Assembly: GCF_006547145.1 (NCBI RefSeq)
Contig: NZ_CP041244.1
Coordinates: 3,658,001 to 3,722,000, forward strand
Source of the DNA: Actinomadura sp. WMMA1423
GTDB lineage: Bacteria; Actinomycetota; Actinomycetes; Streptosporangiales; Streptosporangiaceae
DNA: 64,000 bases
Direction of reading: 5' to 3'
The first letter of the stretch is position 1. Each line of letters opens with the position of its first letter. The translations under genes were made by a program, and so were the position numbers. This document shows, piece after piece, positions 33,513 to 41,968 of this stretch. The notes beneath the pieces were generated by a model that worked only from the letters and a program-made list of their open reading frames with translations, was not told the DNA's origin and searched no databases.

Positions 33513-33592
33513 GGAGTTGCAGACTTCCTCTTGTACGAGGAACAGGTAACCGGCGCTCGACCGGGCGCCGAGGTCTTCGGAGGTGATGGTCA

Positions 33593-34030
33593 ATGTTGCT
33601 GACGTCGATCGACCCGTTCGTGCAGGAGTTCGAGCGCCAGTTCGACCGGGCGGTCCGCCAGGCCGCCGCCCAGGGCGGCGCCGGCATGCCGATGGACGGC
33701 ATCCGCCGCGCCGACGACGTCGTCCTGCGCTTCGACCTGCCGGGGGTCGACCCCGGCTCCATCGAGGTCACCGTCGACCGCGGGGTGCTCTCGGTGACCG
33801 CGCGCCGCGAGGAGGAGTTCGGCGAGGACGAGCGCGTCTTCGTCCGCGAGCGCACCATGGGCTCCTTCACCCGCCGGGTCTACCTGTCGGAGCACCTGGA
33901 CGCCGAGCAGGTCGAGGCCGCCTACAACAACGGCGTCCTCGCCGTCCGGATCCCGGTGCTGGAGCGGGCGCGGCCCCGCAAGGTGGCGGTCCAGCAGTCC
34001 GGCGACGGCCAGATGGCGATCAAGAGCTGA
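33593..34030 (+). CDS. Small heat-shock protein (Hsp20/alpha-crystallin)
   Basis: A 145-residue ATP-independent holdase chaperone. The alpha-crystallin domain spans about 35-130: DDVVLRFDLPGVDPGSIEVT, VDRGVLSVTARREEEF, the conserved MGSFTRRVYLSEHLDAEQVEA, and the GVLAVRIPV strand that holds the I-x-V-type assembly motif. The N-terminal helix (DPFVQEFERQFDRAVRQ) is typical of actinobacterial members. The ribosome site GGAGGTGAT is strong. It is the first gene of a pair with a MerR-type regulator, from which it is separated by a 17-bp hairpin. Confidence 0.93.
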   Translation: MLLTSIDPFVQEFERQFDRAVRQAAAQGGAGMPMDGIRRADDVVLRFDLPGVDPGSIEVTVDRGVLSVTARREEEFGEDERVFVRERTMGSFTRRVYLSEHLDAEQVEAAYNNGVLAVRIPVLERARPRKVAVQQSGDGQMAIKS

Positions 34031-34045
34031 TCCGGGCATCCGGTC

Positions 34046-34090
34046 GGCCCCGGCCCGCGCGGCGCCTCGGCGTCCGCGCGGGCCGGGGCC
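34046..34090 (+). terminator. Perfect 17-bp stem-loop between hsp20 and merR
   Basis: 34046-34062 and 34074-34090 are exact reverse complements (17 bp, all G/C), with an 11-nt loop. It begins 16 nt after the hsp20 stop codon. It should stop most transcripts or protect the hsp20 mRNA 3' end, giving much more chaperone than regulator. No U-tract follows. Confidence 0.85.
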
Positions 34091-34145
34091 GTCCGCTACC
34101 GTCCCGACCATCCGCCGGGACGGACGTCGCGACAAGGAGGCCCCC

Positions 34146-34460
34146 ATGAACCTGCCGATCGACGACGAGCACGCCGCGCTGTTCACGGTGGGGCAGGTCG
34201 CGCAGATGCTGGACGTGCAGCAGGCCTTCCTGCGCCGCGTCGACGACCAGCAGGTCGTCTCCCCGCAGCGCTCCGCCGGCGGGCAGCGCCGCTACAGCCG
34301 CCACGAGATCGGCCGCATCCAGGAGGTCGTGTCGATGATGGGCGAGGGCATGACGCTGCCCGCCATCCGCCGCATCTTCGAGCTCCAGCACGAGGTGGCC
34401 GAACTGACCCGCGAGCGCGACGAGCTCGCCCGGCGGCTGGCCGGAGGCTCGGCGACCTGA
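34146..34460 (+). CDS. MerR-family regulator (HspR-like), heat-shock linked
   Basis: A 104-residue MerR protein. The winged helix contains LFTVGQVAQMLDVQQAFLRR and QRRYSRHEIGRIQEV, then a dimerising coiled coil (EVAELTRERDELARRL). In HspR and relatives the same fold represses heat-shock genes. The protein is short and lacks a ligand domain, as in HspR. It is placed downstream of hsp20, as RheA-like regulators act near hsp18 in streptomycetes. GACAAGGAGG precedes the ATG at good distance. It is convergent with the sigma factor gene. Confidence 0.85.
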   Translation: MNLPIDDEHAALFTVGQVAQMLDVQQAFLRRVDDQQVVSPQRSAGGQRRYSRHEIGRIQEVVSMMGEGMTLPAIRRIFELQHEVAELTRERDELARRLAGGSAT

Positions 34461-34545
34461 CGTCCGCGGCGGGCACGCCGGAGGCGCCCGCGCGGCCCCG
34501 CGCCGCCGGTCTCCTCCGGCTCCGCCGCGAAGCCGCCGGCCGGGC

Positions 34546-35547
34546 TCAGCCGAGCAGGTCGGCGAGGGTCTCCCGGCGGGACGGGTGGCGCAGCTTGTGC
34601 ATGCCCTTGGACTCGATCTGCCGGATGCGCTCGCGCGTCACCCCGTAGACCTTGCCGACCTCCTCCAGGGTCTTCGGCTCGCCCCCCGACAGCCCGAACC
34701 GCAGCGAGATGACGCCGGCCTCGCGCTCGGTGAGCGTCTCCAGGACGGCGTCGAGCCGGCCCCGCAGCATCGAGGACGCGACGACGTCGGCCGGGTCGCC
34801 GCCGTCGGGGTCCTCGATGACGTCGCCGAGCTCGCCGTCGCCGTCCTCGCCGAGCGGGGTGTGCAGCGACAGCGGCTCGCGGGCCTGCCTGCGCAGCCAC
34901 TCGACCTTCTCCGGGGTGACGTCCAGCTCGACGGCCAGCTCGCGCGAGGTCGGCTCGCGGCCGAGGTCCTGCATCATCCGCCGCCGGGCCCGCGTCATCC
35001 GGTTGAGCACCTCGACGACGTGCACGGGGATGCGGATGGTGCGGCTCTGGTCGGCCAGCGCGCGGCTGATCGCCTGCTTGATCCACCAGACGGCGTAGGT
35101 GGAGAACTTCAGCCCGCGGCGGTACTCGAACTTCTCCACGGCGCGGATGAGCCCGAGGTTGCCCTCCTGCACGAGGTCGTTCAGCGGGAGGCCGTGGCCC
35201 ATGTAGCGCTTGGCGAGCGACACGACGAGGCGCAGGTTCGCCTCGACCATGTGCTCCTTGGCGCGGGCCCCGTCGGCGGCGATCCACTCCAGGTCCTGCT
35301 TGTCCTGGAGGCTCAGCTCGTCGCCCAGGGTCATGAGGCGCTCTCGGGCGAACAGGCCGGCCTCGATGCGCTTGGCCAGGTCGACCTCCTGCTCGGCGGT
35401 GAGCAGCGCGGTGCGCCCGATGCGGGACAGGTAGTCCTTCATCGGGTCGACGAGGTTCACGGTGGAGCGGGGGGTTGCGCTCGGCGCGTGGCTGGCGTTC
35501 AGGGCTGTGTCCTTTGCTCGTCCGGCGGCCGGGAGGGAGACGGTCAC
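34546..35547 (-). CDS. Group 2 sigma-70 RNA polymerase sigma factor (HrdB/SigB-like)
   Basis: A 333-residue primary-like sigma factor. Region 1.2 is [19 protein letters not shown]. Region 2 contains [20 protein letters not shown] then [20 protein letters not shown], and region 4 [20 protein letters not shown] followed by [20 protein letters not shown]. It lacks the long N-terminal extension of HrdB, so it is a non-essential, stress or stationary-phase sigma factor (SigB of mycobacteria, HrdA/C/D of streptomycetes). The start is uncertain: GTG 35547 is used, but a CTG inside with AAAGGA upstream (near 35502) would also fit. It is divergent from a TetR gene across a strong inverted repeat. Confidence 0.88.
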   Translation of the reverse strand: MTVSLPAAGRAKDTALNASHAPSATPRSTVNLVDPMKDYLSRIGRTALLTAEQEVDLAKRIEAGLFARERLMTLGDELSLQDKQDLEWIAADGARAKEHMVEANLRLVVSLAKRYMGHGLPLNDLVQEGNLGLIRAVEKFEYRRGLKFSTYAVWWIKQAISRALADQSRTIRIPVHVVEVLNRMTRARRRMMQDLGREPTSRELAVELDVTPEKVEWLRRQAREPLSLHTPLGEDGDGELGDVIEDPDGGDPADVVASSMLRGRLDAVLETLTEREAGVISLRFGLSGGEPKTLEEVGKVYGVTRERIRQIESKGMHKLRHPSRRETLADLLG

Positions 35548-35580
35548 CCGGTCTCGGTACCCGTCCGGCTCGCAACCCAA

Positions 35581-35624
35581 ACTTAGAACCGACCTAAGTA
35601 TGTGTCAGATACGAACTTAGGTCG
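35581..35624. promoter_or_regulatory. TetR operator between the sigma factor and TetR genes
   Basis: CGACCTAAGT (35590-35599) and ACTTAGGTCG (35615-35624) form a perfect 10-bp inverted repeat with 15 nt between. A third half-site, ACTTAG, lies at 35581-35586, about 9-10 bp from the first in the opposite direction. The three half-sites span the gap between the two divergent genes, so the TetR protein should control both itself and the sigma factor. Confidence 0.75.
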
Positions 35625-35644
35625 AGTTATGAGAGGATGGCGGC

Positions 35645-36283
35645 ATGGGACTGCGGGAGATGAAGAAGCAGCAGACGCGCCAGAACATTTCGAACCAGGC
35701 GACCCGCCTGTTCCTGCGGCACGGCTTCGACCGGGTGACGATCGCCGACGTCGCGGCGGCGGCCCAGGTGGCGAAGATGACCGTCACCAACTACTTCCCC
35801 AGGAAGGAGGACCTGGCCCTCGACCTGCACGAGGTGTTCGTGGCCCGGCCCGCGCGCACCGTCGCCGAGCGGGCACCGGGCGAGTCGGCGCTGGCCGCCC
35901 TCCGCCGCGCCTTCCTGGCCGCCGTCGAGCGGCGAGACGCCGTGCTCGGTTTCTCCGGTCCCGACTTCGCGCGCATGATCACCGGGAGCCCGGCGCTGGT
36001 GGCGCGGCTCCGCGAGTTCCACGAGGAACGGGAGGACGCCCTCGCCGCCGTCCTCGCCGAGGAGACCGGCGCCGGCCCGGACGACGTCCTCCCCCGCCTC
36101 ACCGCCGCGCAGTTCGGGGGCGTCCACCGCGTCCTGTTCCAGGAGGCGCTGCGGCGCACCGCGAGGGGTGAGACCCACGAGGAGGTCGAGGCGGCCCTCG
36201 CGGAGTCCGCGAAGACCGCCTTCGACCTGCTCGAACCGTCCCTGGGCACCTATGCGACGCGCCAGGAACAGCCGGTGTCCTAG
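35645..36283 (+). CDS. TetR-family regulator divergent from the sigma factor gene
   Basis: A 212-residue TetR repressor. The HTH reads FDRVTIADVAAAAQVAKMTV then TNYFPRKEDLALDLHEVF. The ligand domain has no recognisable subfamily mark. GAGAGGA precedes the ATG at 35645. It lies 97 nt from the divergent group 2 sigma gene (measured from GTG 35547), with a three-half-site operator between, so it is probably the ligand-controlled switch for that sigma factor. The stop codon TAG forms part of a CTAG that borders the dispersed repeat copy B. Confidence 0.88.
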   Translation: MGLREMKKQQTRQNISNQATRLFLRHGFDRVTIADVAAAAQVAKMTVTNYFPRKEDLALDLHEVFVARPARTVAERAPGESALAALRRAFLAAVERRDAVLGFSGPDFARMITGSPALVARLREFHEEREDALAAVLAEETGAGPDDVLPRLTAAQFGGVHRVLFQEALRRTARGETHEEVEAALAESAKTAFDLLEPSLGTYATRQEQPVS

Positions 36284-36457
36284 GGACTGTCTGGAAGTGG
36301 CCTCGGCCACGCGCGCGAACGCGTGACCTGCCCGGTGGAGTGAAGCCGGAGGCGAGCGGAACCGGGCAGATCGCGAAGCGATGCCGCGTTCGCCCAGGCA
36401 CGGTCACGTAGCGAGCCGCCAGGCGAGCGAAGTGGGCCGGGACCGTTGAAACACAGC
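36284..36457 (-). repeat. Dispersed MITE-like repeat, copy B
   Basis: The reverse complement of this 174-bp stretch matches 9661-9830 closely, with a similar left end near 9616. It contains small hairpins such as ATCGCGAAGCGAT. It is bordered by CTAG on both sides (36280-36283 and 36458-36461), which looks like a target-site duplication. Its right border is also the left end of the insertion sequence. It fills the space between the stop codons of tetR and pyc. Confidence 0.75.
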
Positions 36458-36480
36458 CTAGAAGACTGCTGAAGATCTTG
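36458..36480 (+). repeat. Left terminal inverted repeat of the IS
   Basis: Exact reverse complement of 38155-38177, 23 bp including the CTAG that may be target sequence. Confidence 0.9.
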
Positions 36481-36532
36481 GGGTTTTGGTCCCGCCGCGG
36501 ATGCGGCGGGGCCAGTGTGTTGTGGTGTGGTG

Positions 36533-38113
36533 ATGGGTGAGTGGGCCGGGGAGACGGTCGGTCCGGATGTGTGGGAGACGTGCCGGGAGCTGATCCCAGC
36601 GGGGAGCGTGTTCGCGTTCCTGGCCGAGCACCGTGGCGCGTTGTTCCCGGCGGTGATGTTCGCGGACATGTATCCGTCGGCGAACGGGCGGCCGTCGATG
36701 CCGCCGCAGATCCTGGCCGCGGCGATCACTTTGCAGGCCCTGCACGGGCTGTCGGATTCTGAGACGGTGCAGGAGTTGCGGTGTGACCTGCGCTGGAAGG
36801 CCGCGTGCGGGCTGGGCCTGCACGACACCGCGTTCGATGCGTCGCTGCTGGCCTACTTCCGCCGTCGGCTGGCACGCTCGGCCCGGCCCGACCGGATCTT
36901 CGAGGCCGTGCGGGAGGTGGTGCGGGCGACCGGGGTGCTCACCGGCAGGCATCGCCGTGCGCTGGACTCCACGGTGCTGGACGATGCGGTCGCCACCCAG
37001 GACACCGTCACCCAGTTGATCGCCGCCGTCCGCTCAGTGATCCGCCATGTCCCCGGGGCGGCCGAGGTGGCCGCGGCGGCGTGCACCGCCCACGACTACA
37101 CCGACCCGGGCAAACCGCGCATCGCCTGGAACGACGAGCAGGCCCGCGCCGAGCTGGTGGACGCCCTGGTCACCGACGCGCTCAGGTTGCTGGGGCACCT
37201 GCCCGAGCAGGAACTGGGCGAGCGGGCCGCGAACGCGGTGGGCCTGCTGGCCCTGGTCGCCGGGCAGGACGTCGAACCGGCCGAAGGGTCCGACGGCCGC
37301 GACGGGCGCTGGCGCATCACCGACGGCACCGCCCCGGACCGGGTGATCTCGACCGTCGACCCCCAAGCCCGGCACGTCCACAAGACCCGCAGCCACCGCC
37401 AGGACGGCTTCAAAGCCCACCTGGCCGTCGAGCCCGAAACCGGCCTGTTCACCGCGGTGGCCCTGCGGCCCGGCGCCGGGGCCGCCCACCACGAGGCCCT
37501 CGTCGGCCTGGACCTGCTCGCCGGCGAGGACACCCCGGTGCAGGTGTTCGGCGACACCGCCTACTCCACCGGCCAGGCCCGCCACGCCCTCACCGCCGCC
37601 GGGCACCGGCTGTTCATCAAGCCCGCCCCGCTGCGGCCCGCCGTCCCCGGCGGCTTCACCCTCGACGACTTCGCCATCGACACCACCAACGGCACCGTGA
37701 CCTGCCCCGCCGGGCACACCGCCCCCTTATCGGACCCCGGCGGACGCCACCACCAGCGCAAAGCCGTGTTCGGGAACCGGTGCACCGGATGCCCCCTGCG
37801 CGAGCGGTGCACCAACGCCAAGGCAGGCCGGATCCTGACCATCCGCCCCCACCACGACCTCCAAGCCGCCGCCCGCCGCCAATCGGCCCACGACCCGGCC
37901 TGGCAAGCCGACTACCGCCGCTGGAGACCACCGGTCGAACGCGCCGTCGCCTGGCTCGTCCACCACGGCAACCGCCGCCTCCGCCACCGCGGCACCATCA
38001 AAGCCGACGCCTGGCTCCACACCCGAGCCGCCGTCCTCAACCTCCGCCGACTCATCAACCTCGGACTCACCCGAACCAACGGCACCTGGCACCTGTCCAC
38101 GGCCGAAGCATGA
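36533..38113 (+). CDS. IS1182-like DDE transposase
   Basis: A 526-residue transposase. The N-terminal DUF772-type region (PPQILAAAITLQALHGLSDS, ELRCDLRWKAACGLGL) is followed by the DDE catalytic core: an Asp in RRALDSTVLDDAVA, a second in VFGDTAYSTGQARHALTAAG, and the Glu region RPPVERAVAWLVHHGNRR (Y-1/E-type motif). A cysteine cluster (NRCTGCPLRERC) matches the zinc-like insert of IS1182/IS5 transposases. It has no frameshift and is probably active. ATG 36533 is chosen; in-frame GTG codons lie just upstream. Confidence 0.9.
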   Translation: MGEWAGETVGPDVWETCRELIPAGSVFAFLAEHRGALFPAVMFADMYPSANGRPSMPPQILAAAITLQALHGLSDSETVQELRCDLRWKAACGLGLHDTAFDASLLAYFRRRLARSARPDRIFEAVREVVRATGVLTGRHRRALDSTVLDDAVATQDTVTQLIAAVRSVIRHVPGAAEVAAAACTAHDYTDPGKPRIAWNDEQARAELVDALVTDALRLLGHLPEQELGERAANAVGLLALVAGQDVEPAEGSDGRDGRWRITDGTAPDRVISTVDPQARHVHKTRSHRQDGFKAHLAVEPETGLFTAVALRPGAGAAHHEALVGLDLLAGEDTPVQVFGDTAYSTGQARHALTAAGHRLFIKPAPLRPAVPGGFTLDDFAIDTTNGTVTCPAGHTAPLSDPGGRHHQRKAVFGNRCTGCPLRERCTNAKAGRILTIRPHHDLQAAARRQSAHDPAWQADYRRWRPPVERAVAWLVHHGNRRLRHRGTIKADAWLHTRAAVLNLRRLINLGLTRTNGTWHLSTAEA

Positions 38114-38120
38114 CCACACA

Positions 38121-38151
38121 GGGGCTGTCCGGCCCACGGCCGGACAGCCCC
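38121..38151 (+). terminator. Stem-loop terminator of the transposase gene
   Basis: 38121-38134 and 38138-38151 form a perfect 14-bp G/C-rich stem with a 3-nt loop (cac), directly after the transposase stop codon and just before the right end of the IS. Confidence 0.85.
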
Positions 38152-38154
38152 TCA

Positions 38155-38177
38155 CAAGATCTTCAGCAGTCTTCTAG
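38155..38177 (-). repeat. Right terminal inverted repeat of the IS
   Basis: Reverse complement of 36458-36480. Its last four bases (CTAG) include, on the minus strand, the TAG stop codon of pyc. Confidence 0.9.
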
Positions 38178-41100
38178 GCGCCGTCGTGGATGACCAGGAG
38201 GAGGTCGCCGGCCTGGACGGGGGTCGCCTCCGGGACGGCCAGGCGGGCGACCGTGCCCGCGACCGGCGCGGTGATCGCGGCCTCCATCTTCATGGCCTCG
38301 ATGGTGGCGACCACGTCCCCCGCCGCGACCTCGTCGCCCTTGGCCACCCGCAGCGTCACCGACCCGTCGAACGGGGCGGCCACGTGGCCGGGCTCGGCCG
38401 GGTCGGCGCGCTCGACCGGCGGCGCATCCGACTTGACGGACTTGTCGCGTACGGAGAGCGTGCGGAGCTGGCCGTTCACCGAGCAGATGACCTGCCGGAC
38501 CCCCGCCTCGTCGACGTCGCCCACGGCCTCCAGCCCGGCCAGGACGCGGACGCCCGGTTCGAGGTCGAACGCCACCTCGTGCCCTGCCCGCAGCCCGTAG
38601 AGGAACGGGCCGGTGGGCAGGACGGAGAGGTCGCCGTAGGCGGCGCGGGCTTCGCGGTAGTCCTTCGCCGGGCCGGGGAAGAGCAGGCGGTCGAGAGTGT
38701 CTCGGACCTCTGGGCCGGCCAGGGCCTTCTCTTCGGCGCCGTCCAGTTCGGCCCGGGCGGGCGTGTACTGGCGTCCTGCGAGGGCCTTGGTGCGGAACGG
38801 CTCGGGCCAGCCGCCGGGCGGGTCGCCCAGTTCGCCGTTGAGGAACCCGATGACGCTGTCGGGGATGTCGTAGCGCTCCGGGTTCTCGGCGAAGTCGTCC
38901 GGGTCGGCGCCGGCCGCGACCAGGTGCAGGGCCAGGTCTCCGACGACCTTGCTGGACGGGGTGACCTTCACGAGCCGGCCGAGGATGGCGTCGGCGGCGG
39001 CGTAGAGGCGCTCGATCTCCTCGAACCGGTCGCCGAGGCCGAGGGCGACGGCCTGCTGCCGCAGGTTGGACAGCTGCCCGCCGGGGATCTCGTGCTCGTA
39101 GACGCGCCCGGTCGGCGACGGGAGCCCCATCTCGAACGGCGCGTAGAGCTTGCGGACCGCCTCCCAGTACGGCTCCATGACGGTCAGCGCGTCCAGGTCG
39201 ATCCCGGTGGCGTGGTCGGTGAAGTCGGTCGCGGCCACGATCGCCTGGAGCGGCGGCTGGCTCGTGGTCCCCGAGAGCGGCGCGGCGGCGCCGTCCACGG
39301 CGTCGACGCCCGCCTCGATGGCGGCGATGTAGGTGCCGATCTGCCCGCCCGCCGTGTCGTGGGTGTGCAGGTGCACGGGCAGGTCGAAGCGCTCGCGGAG
39401 CGCCCTGACGAGCGTGCGCGCGGCGGGCGCCCGGAGCAGGCCGGCCATGTCCTTGATGCAGAGGACGTGCACCCCCGCCTGGACGAGTTCCTCCGCCAGG
39501 CGCAGGTAGTAGTCGAGCGTGTAGAGGCGTTCGTCCGGAGAGGACAGGTCGCCGGTGTAGCAGAGGGTTCCCTCCACCAGCGCATGCGTCTGGAGGGCGG
39601 CGTCGATGGCCGGGCGCATGCGCTCAACGTCGTTCAGGGCGTCGAACACACGGAAGATGTCGACTCCCGTACTGGCCGCCTCCTTGACGAAGGCCCGCGC
39701 CACAGAGTCGGGGTACGGCGTGTAGCCGACCGTGTTGCGGCCGCGCAGGAGCATCTGGATGCACAGGTTCGGTGCGGCCTCGCGGATCGCGGCCAACCTG
39801 TCCCAGGGCGACTCGCCCAGGAACCGCAGCGCGACGTCGTACGTGGCTCCGCCCCATGCCTCGACGGAGAGGAGTTGCGGCGTCATCCGGGCCAGGTAGG
39901 GCGCGGCCGCCAGCAGGTCGTAGGTGCGTACTCGCGTGGCGAGAAGCGACTGGTGCGCGTCCCGGAACGTCGTGTCGGTGACGGCCAGGGCCTTCTGGCC
40001 GCGGAGCCGCTCGGCGAACGCGCGCGCGCCGAGCGACAGCAGCCGGTCGCGCGACCCCTCCGGGAACGGGCCGTCGTGGTCGAGCGGCGGCAGCTTCGTC
40101 GCCGGGTCGAGGTCGGTGGGCGGCTCGCCGTGCGGCTTGTTGACCGTGACGTCCGCCAGGTACCGGACGAGCCGCGTCGCGCGGTCGCCGCTGGAGCGGG
40201 CCGTCAGCAGCTCGGGGTGGTCGGCGATGTAGGAGGTGGTGACACCGCCCGCGCGGAAGTCGGACTCGTCCAGCAGCGCCTGGAGGAACGGGATGTTGGA
40301 CGCTACGCCCCGGATGCGGAACTCGGCGACGGCCCTGCGCGCCCGCCGGACCGCGTCCTCGAACGTCCGGCCGCGGCACGTCAGCTTCACCAGCAGCGAG
40401 TCGAAGTGCGGGGACACGATCGCGCCGCCGTAGGCCGTCCCCGTGTCGAGCCGGACCCCCGCGCCGCCCGGCGACCGGTACGCCGAGATCTTCCCGGTGT
40501 CGGGGCGGAAACCGTTCGCCGGGTCCTCGGTCGTGATGCGGCACTGCACGGCGAACCCGCTCACGCTGACCTCGTCCTGCGCGATGCCGAGGTCGGCGAG
40601 CGTCTCGCCGCCCGCGATGCGCAGCTGGCTCTGCACCAGGTCGACCCCCGTGACCTCCTCGGTCACGGTGTGCTCGACCTGGATGCGGGGGTTCATCTCG
40701 ATGAAGACGTGCTCGCCGTGGGCGTCCACGAGGAACTCGACCGTTCCCGCGTTCTCGTAACCGATCTCTTGGGCGAACCTCACGGCGTCGTCGCAGAGCC
40801 GTTGGGTCACCTCTGGGTCGAGCCGGGGCGCGGGCGCGATCTCGACCACCTTCTGGTGGCGGCGCTGCACAGAGCAGTCACGCTCGCGCAGGTGGACGAT
40901 GTGCCCGGCGCCGTCCGCGAGGACCTGCACCTCGATGTGGCGGGGGCGGTCCACCGCCTGCTCCAGGAACACCGTGGGGTCGCCGAACGCGCTCTCGGCC
41001 TCGCGGCGCGCCGTGTCCACGGCGGCCTCCAGCTCCTCGCGGTGGTCGACGCGGCGGAGCCCGCGCCCGCCGCCGCCCGCCGCGGCCTTCACGAACAGGG

Positions 41101-41554
41101 GGAACCCGACCTCGTCGGCCGCCTCCAGCTCCCGTCCCGGCTCGGGGGTCGCCGAGCGCAGCACCGGCAGGCCCGCGCGCCGCGCCGCCGCGACCGCCTC
41201 GATCTTGTTTCCCGCCAGGCTCAGCACCCGCGACGGCGGGCCGACGAACTTGATCCCGCTGCGCTCGCAGGCCGCCGCGAGCTCGGGGCTCTCCGACAGG
41301 AACCCGTATCCGGGGTAGACGGCGTCGGCGCCGACCCGCAGCGCCGTCTCCACGATCCCGTCCACGTCCAGGTAGGCGCGGACGGGATGGCCGTGCTCCC
41401 CGATCTCGTACGCCTCGTCGGCCTTCTGCCGGTGCAGGGACAGGCGGTCCTCGTGCGCGTACACGGCGACGCTGGCGATGCCGAGTTCGTAGGCCGCGCG
41501 GAAGGCGCGCACGGCGATCTCGCCACGGTTGGCGACGAGCAGCTTACTGATCAC
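38174..41554 (-). CDS. pyc: Pyruvate carboxylase
   Basis: A 1126-residue biotin enzyme that makes oxaloacetate from pyruvate, bicarbonate and ATP, refilling the TCA cycle; its size matches the family. The biotin carboxylase half starts KLLVANRGEIAVRAFRAAYE and has KAAAGGGGRGLRRV (ATP loop), RDCSVQRRHQKVVE and EMNPRIQVEHTVTEE. The carboxyltransferase domain has VTDTTFRDAHQSLLATRVRT and TPYPDSVARAFV with HLHTHDTAGGQIG holding the metal His pair. The C-terminal biotinyl domain has EAMKME, with the biotin lysine near residue 1089. GTG 41554 follows GGGAGAA. The stop codon TAG lies inside the end of the adjacent IS; the coding sequence is complete. Confidence 0.95.
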   Translation of the reverse strand: MISKLLVANRGEIAVRAFRAAYELGIASVAVYAHEDRLSLHRQKADEAYEIGEHGHPVRAYLDVDGIVETALRVGADAVYPGYGFLSESPELAAACERSGIKFVGPPSRVLSLAGNKIEAVAAARRAGLPVLRSATPEPGRELEAADEVGFPLFVKAAAGGGGRGLRRVDHREELEAAVDTARREAESAFGDPTVFLEQAVDRPRHIEVQVLADGAGHIVHLRERDCSVQRRHQKVVEIAPAPRLDPEVTQRLCDDAVRFAQEIGYENAGTVEFLVDAHGEHVFIEMNPRIQVEHTVTEEVTGVDLVQSQLRIAGGETLADLGIAQDEVSVSGFAVQCRITTEDPANGFRPDTGKISAYRSPGGAGVRLDTGTAYGGAIVSPHFDSLLVKLTCRGRTFEDAVRRARRAVAEFRIRGVASNIPFLQALLDESDFRAGGVTTSYIADHPELLTARSSGDRATRLVRYLADVTVNKPHGEPPTDLDPATKLPPLDHDGPFPEGSRDRLLSLGARAFAERLRGQKALAVTDTTFRDAHQSLLATRVRTYDLLAAAPYLARMTPQLLSVEAWGGATYDVALRFLGESPWDRLAAIREAAPNLCIQMLLRGRNTVGYTPYPDSVARAFVKEAASTGVDIFRVFDALNDVERMRPAIDAALQTHALVEGTLCYTGDLSSPDERLYTLDYYLRLAEELVQAGVHVLCIKDMAGLLRAPAARTLVRALRERFDLPVHLHTHDTAGGQIGTYIAAIEAGVDAVDGAAAPLSGTTSQPPLQAIVAATDFTDHATGIDLDALTVMEPYWEAVRKLYAPFEMGLPSPTGRVYEHEIPGGQLSNLRQQAVALGLGDRFEEIERLYAAADAILGRLVKVTPSSKVVGDLALHLVAAGADPDDFAENPERYDIPDSVIGFLNGELGDPPGGWPEPFRTKALAGRQYTPARAELDGAEEKALAGPEVRDTLDRLLFPGPAKDYREARAAYGDLSVLPTGPFLYGLRAGHEVAFDLEPGVRVLAGLEAVGDVDEAGVRQVICSVNGQLRTLSVRDKSVKSDAPPVERADPAEPGHVAAPFDGSVTLRVAKGDEVAAGDVVATIEAMKMEAAITAPVAGTVARLAVPEATPVQAGDLLLVIHDGA

Positions 41555-41968
41555 GTGTTCTCCCAGGAGAGGCTCGGGGCGCGTCCGGCCGCGCCCGGCG
41601 GTCTCCTGGGGCTCCACGCTGAGCCGCTCATGGCGGTATCGACCCGCGGGCGAACCGAATCCTGGGATACCTACCCAGTTGAGCGGTTCGGACGGCCTCG
41701 CCCCTGAGTGATAACAAAGCGACAGATGATGCGCGAGTGAAAAGAGGCGAAATTTTCGCCCGCCGAGGGGCGTGCGCCGTCGCCCGGGAGCCGCTCCAGT
41801 GACCCGGTCCGGATGGATTTCACCCCCGGACACGGACGGGGCCGGATCCGGACGGCGCCTAAACGGAACGATCACTCGGAATAGCGGGAAGGATCTTGCG
41901 GTTGCAACTACCGTGCGAGATCCCGCCAGCCGGGGTAGCACTCCTGTCACGACCCATGGAGGTGAACC
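41555..41968. other. Gene-free region between pyc and the 60-codon gene
   Basis: Four hundred bases without a convincing coding frame, between two genes reading outward. It must hold both promoters. Near 41885-41930 GCGGGA..ATCTTG and CGAGATCCCGC form an imperfect inverted repeat upstream of the small gene. The pyc side is unusually A-rich around 41710-41755 (GATAACAAAGCGACA, AAAAGAGGCG), which suggests the pyc promoter. I see no riboswitch-like conserved sequence. Confidence 0.35.

Larger units (their letters stand above)
36458..38177 (+). mobile_element. Intact insertion sequence, IS1182-like
   Basis: A 1.7-kb element bounded by perfect inverted repeats of 23 bp (36458-36480 and 38155-38177), each beginning CTAGAAGACTGCTGAAG. 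CTAG may be a 4-bp target duplication with the IS proper running 36462-38173 and 19-bp ends. It carries one full-length DDE transposase gene, a hairpin before the gene (CCCGCCGC/GCGGCGGG at 36491-36510) and a terminator after it. It sits between repeat copy B and the stop codon of pyc without damaging either neighbouring gene. Confidence 0.9.

Noticed and set aside
38174..38177. Possible disruption of pyc by the insertion sequence
   Set aside because: The protein ends in LLLVIHDGA after an intact biotinyl domain and the stop codon is retained, so the gene is complete.
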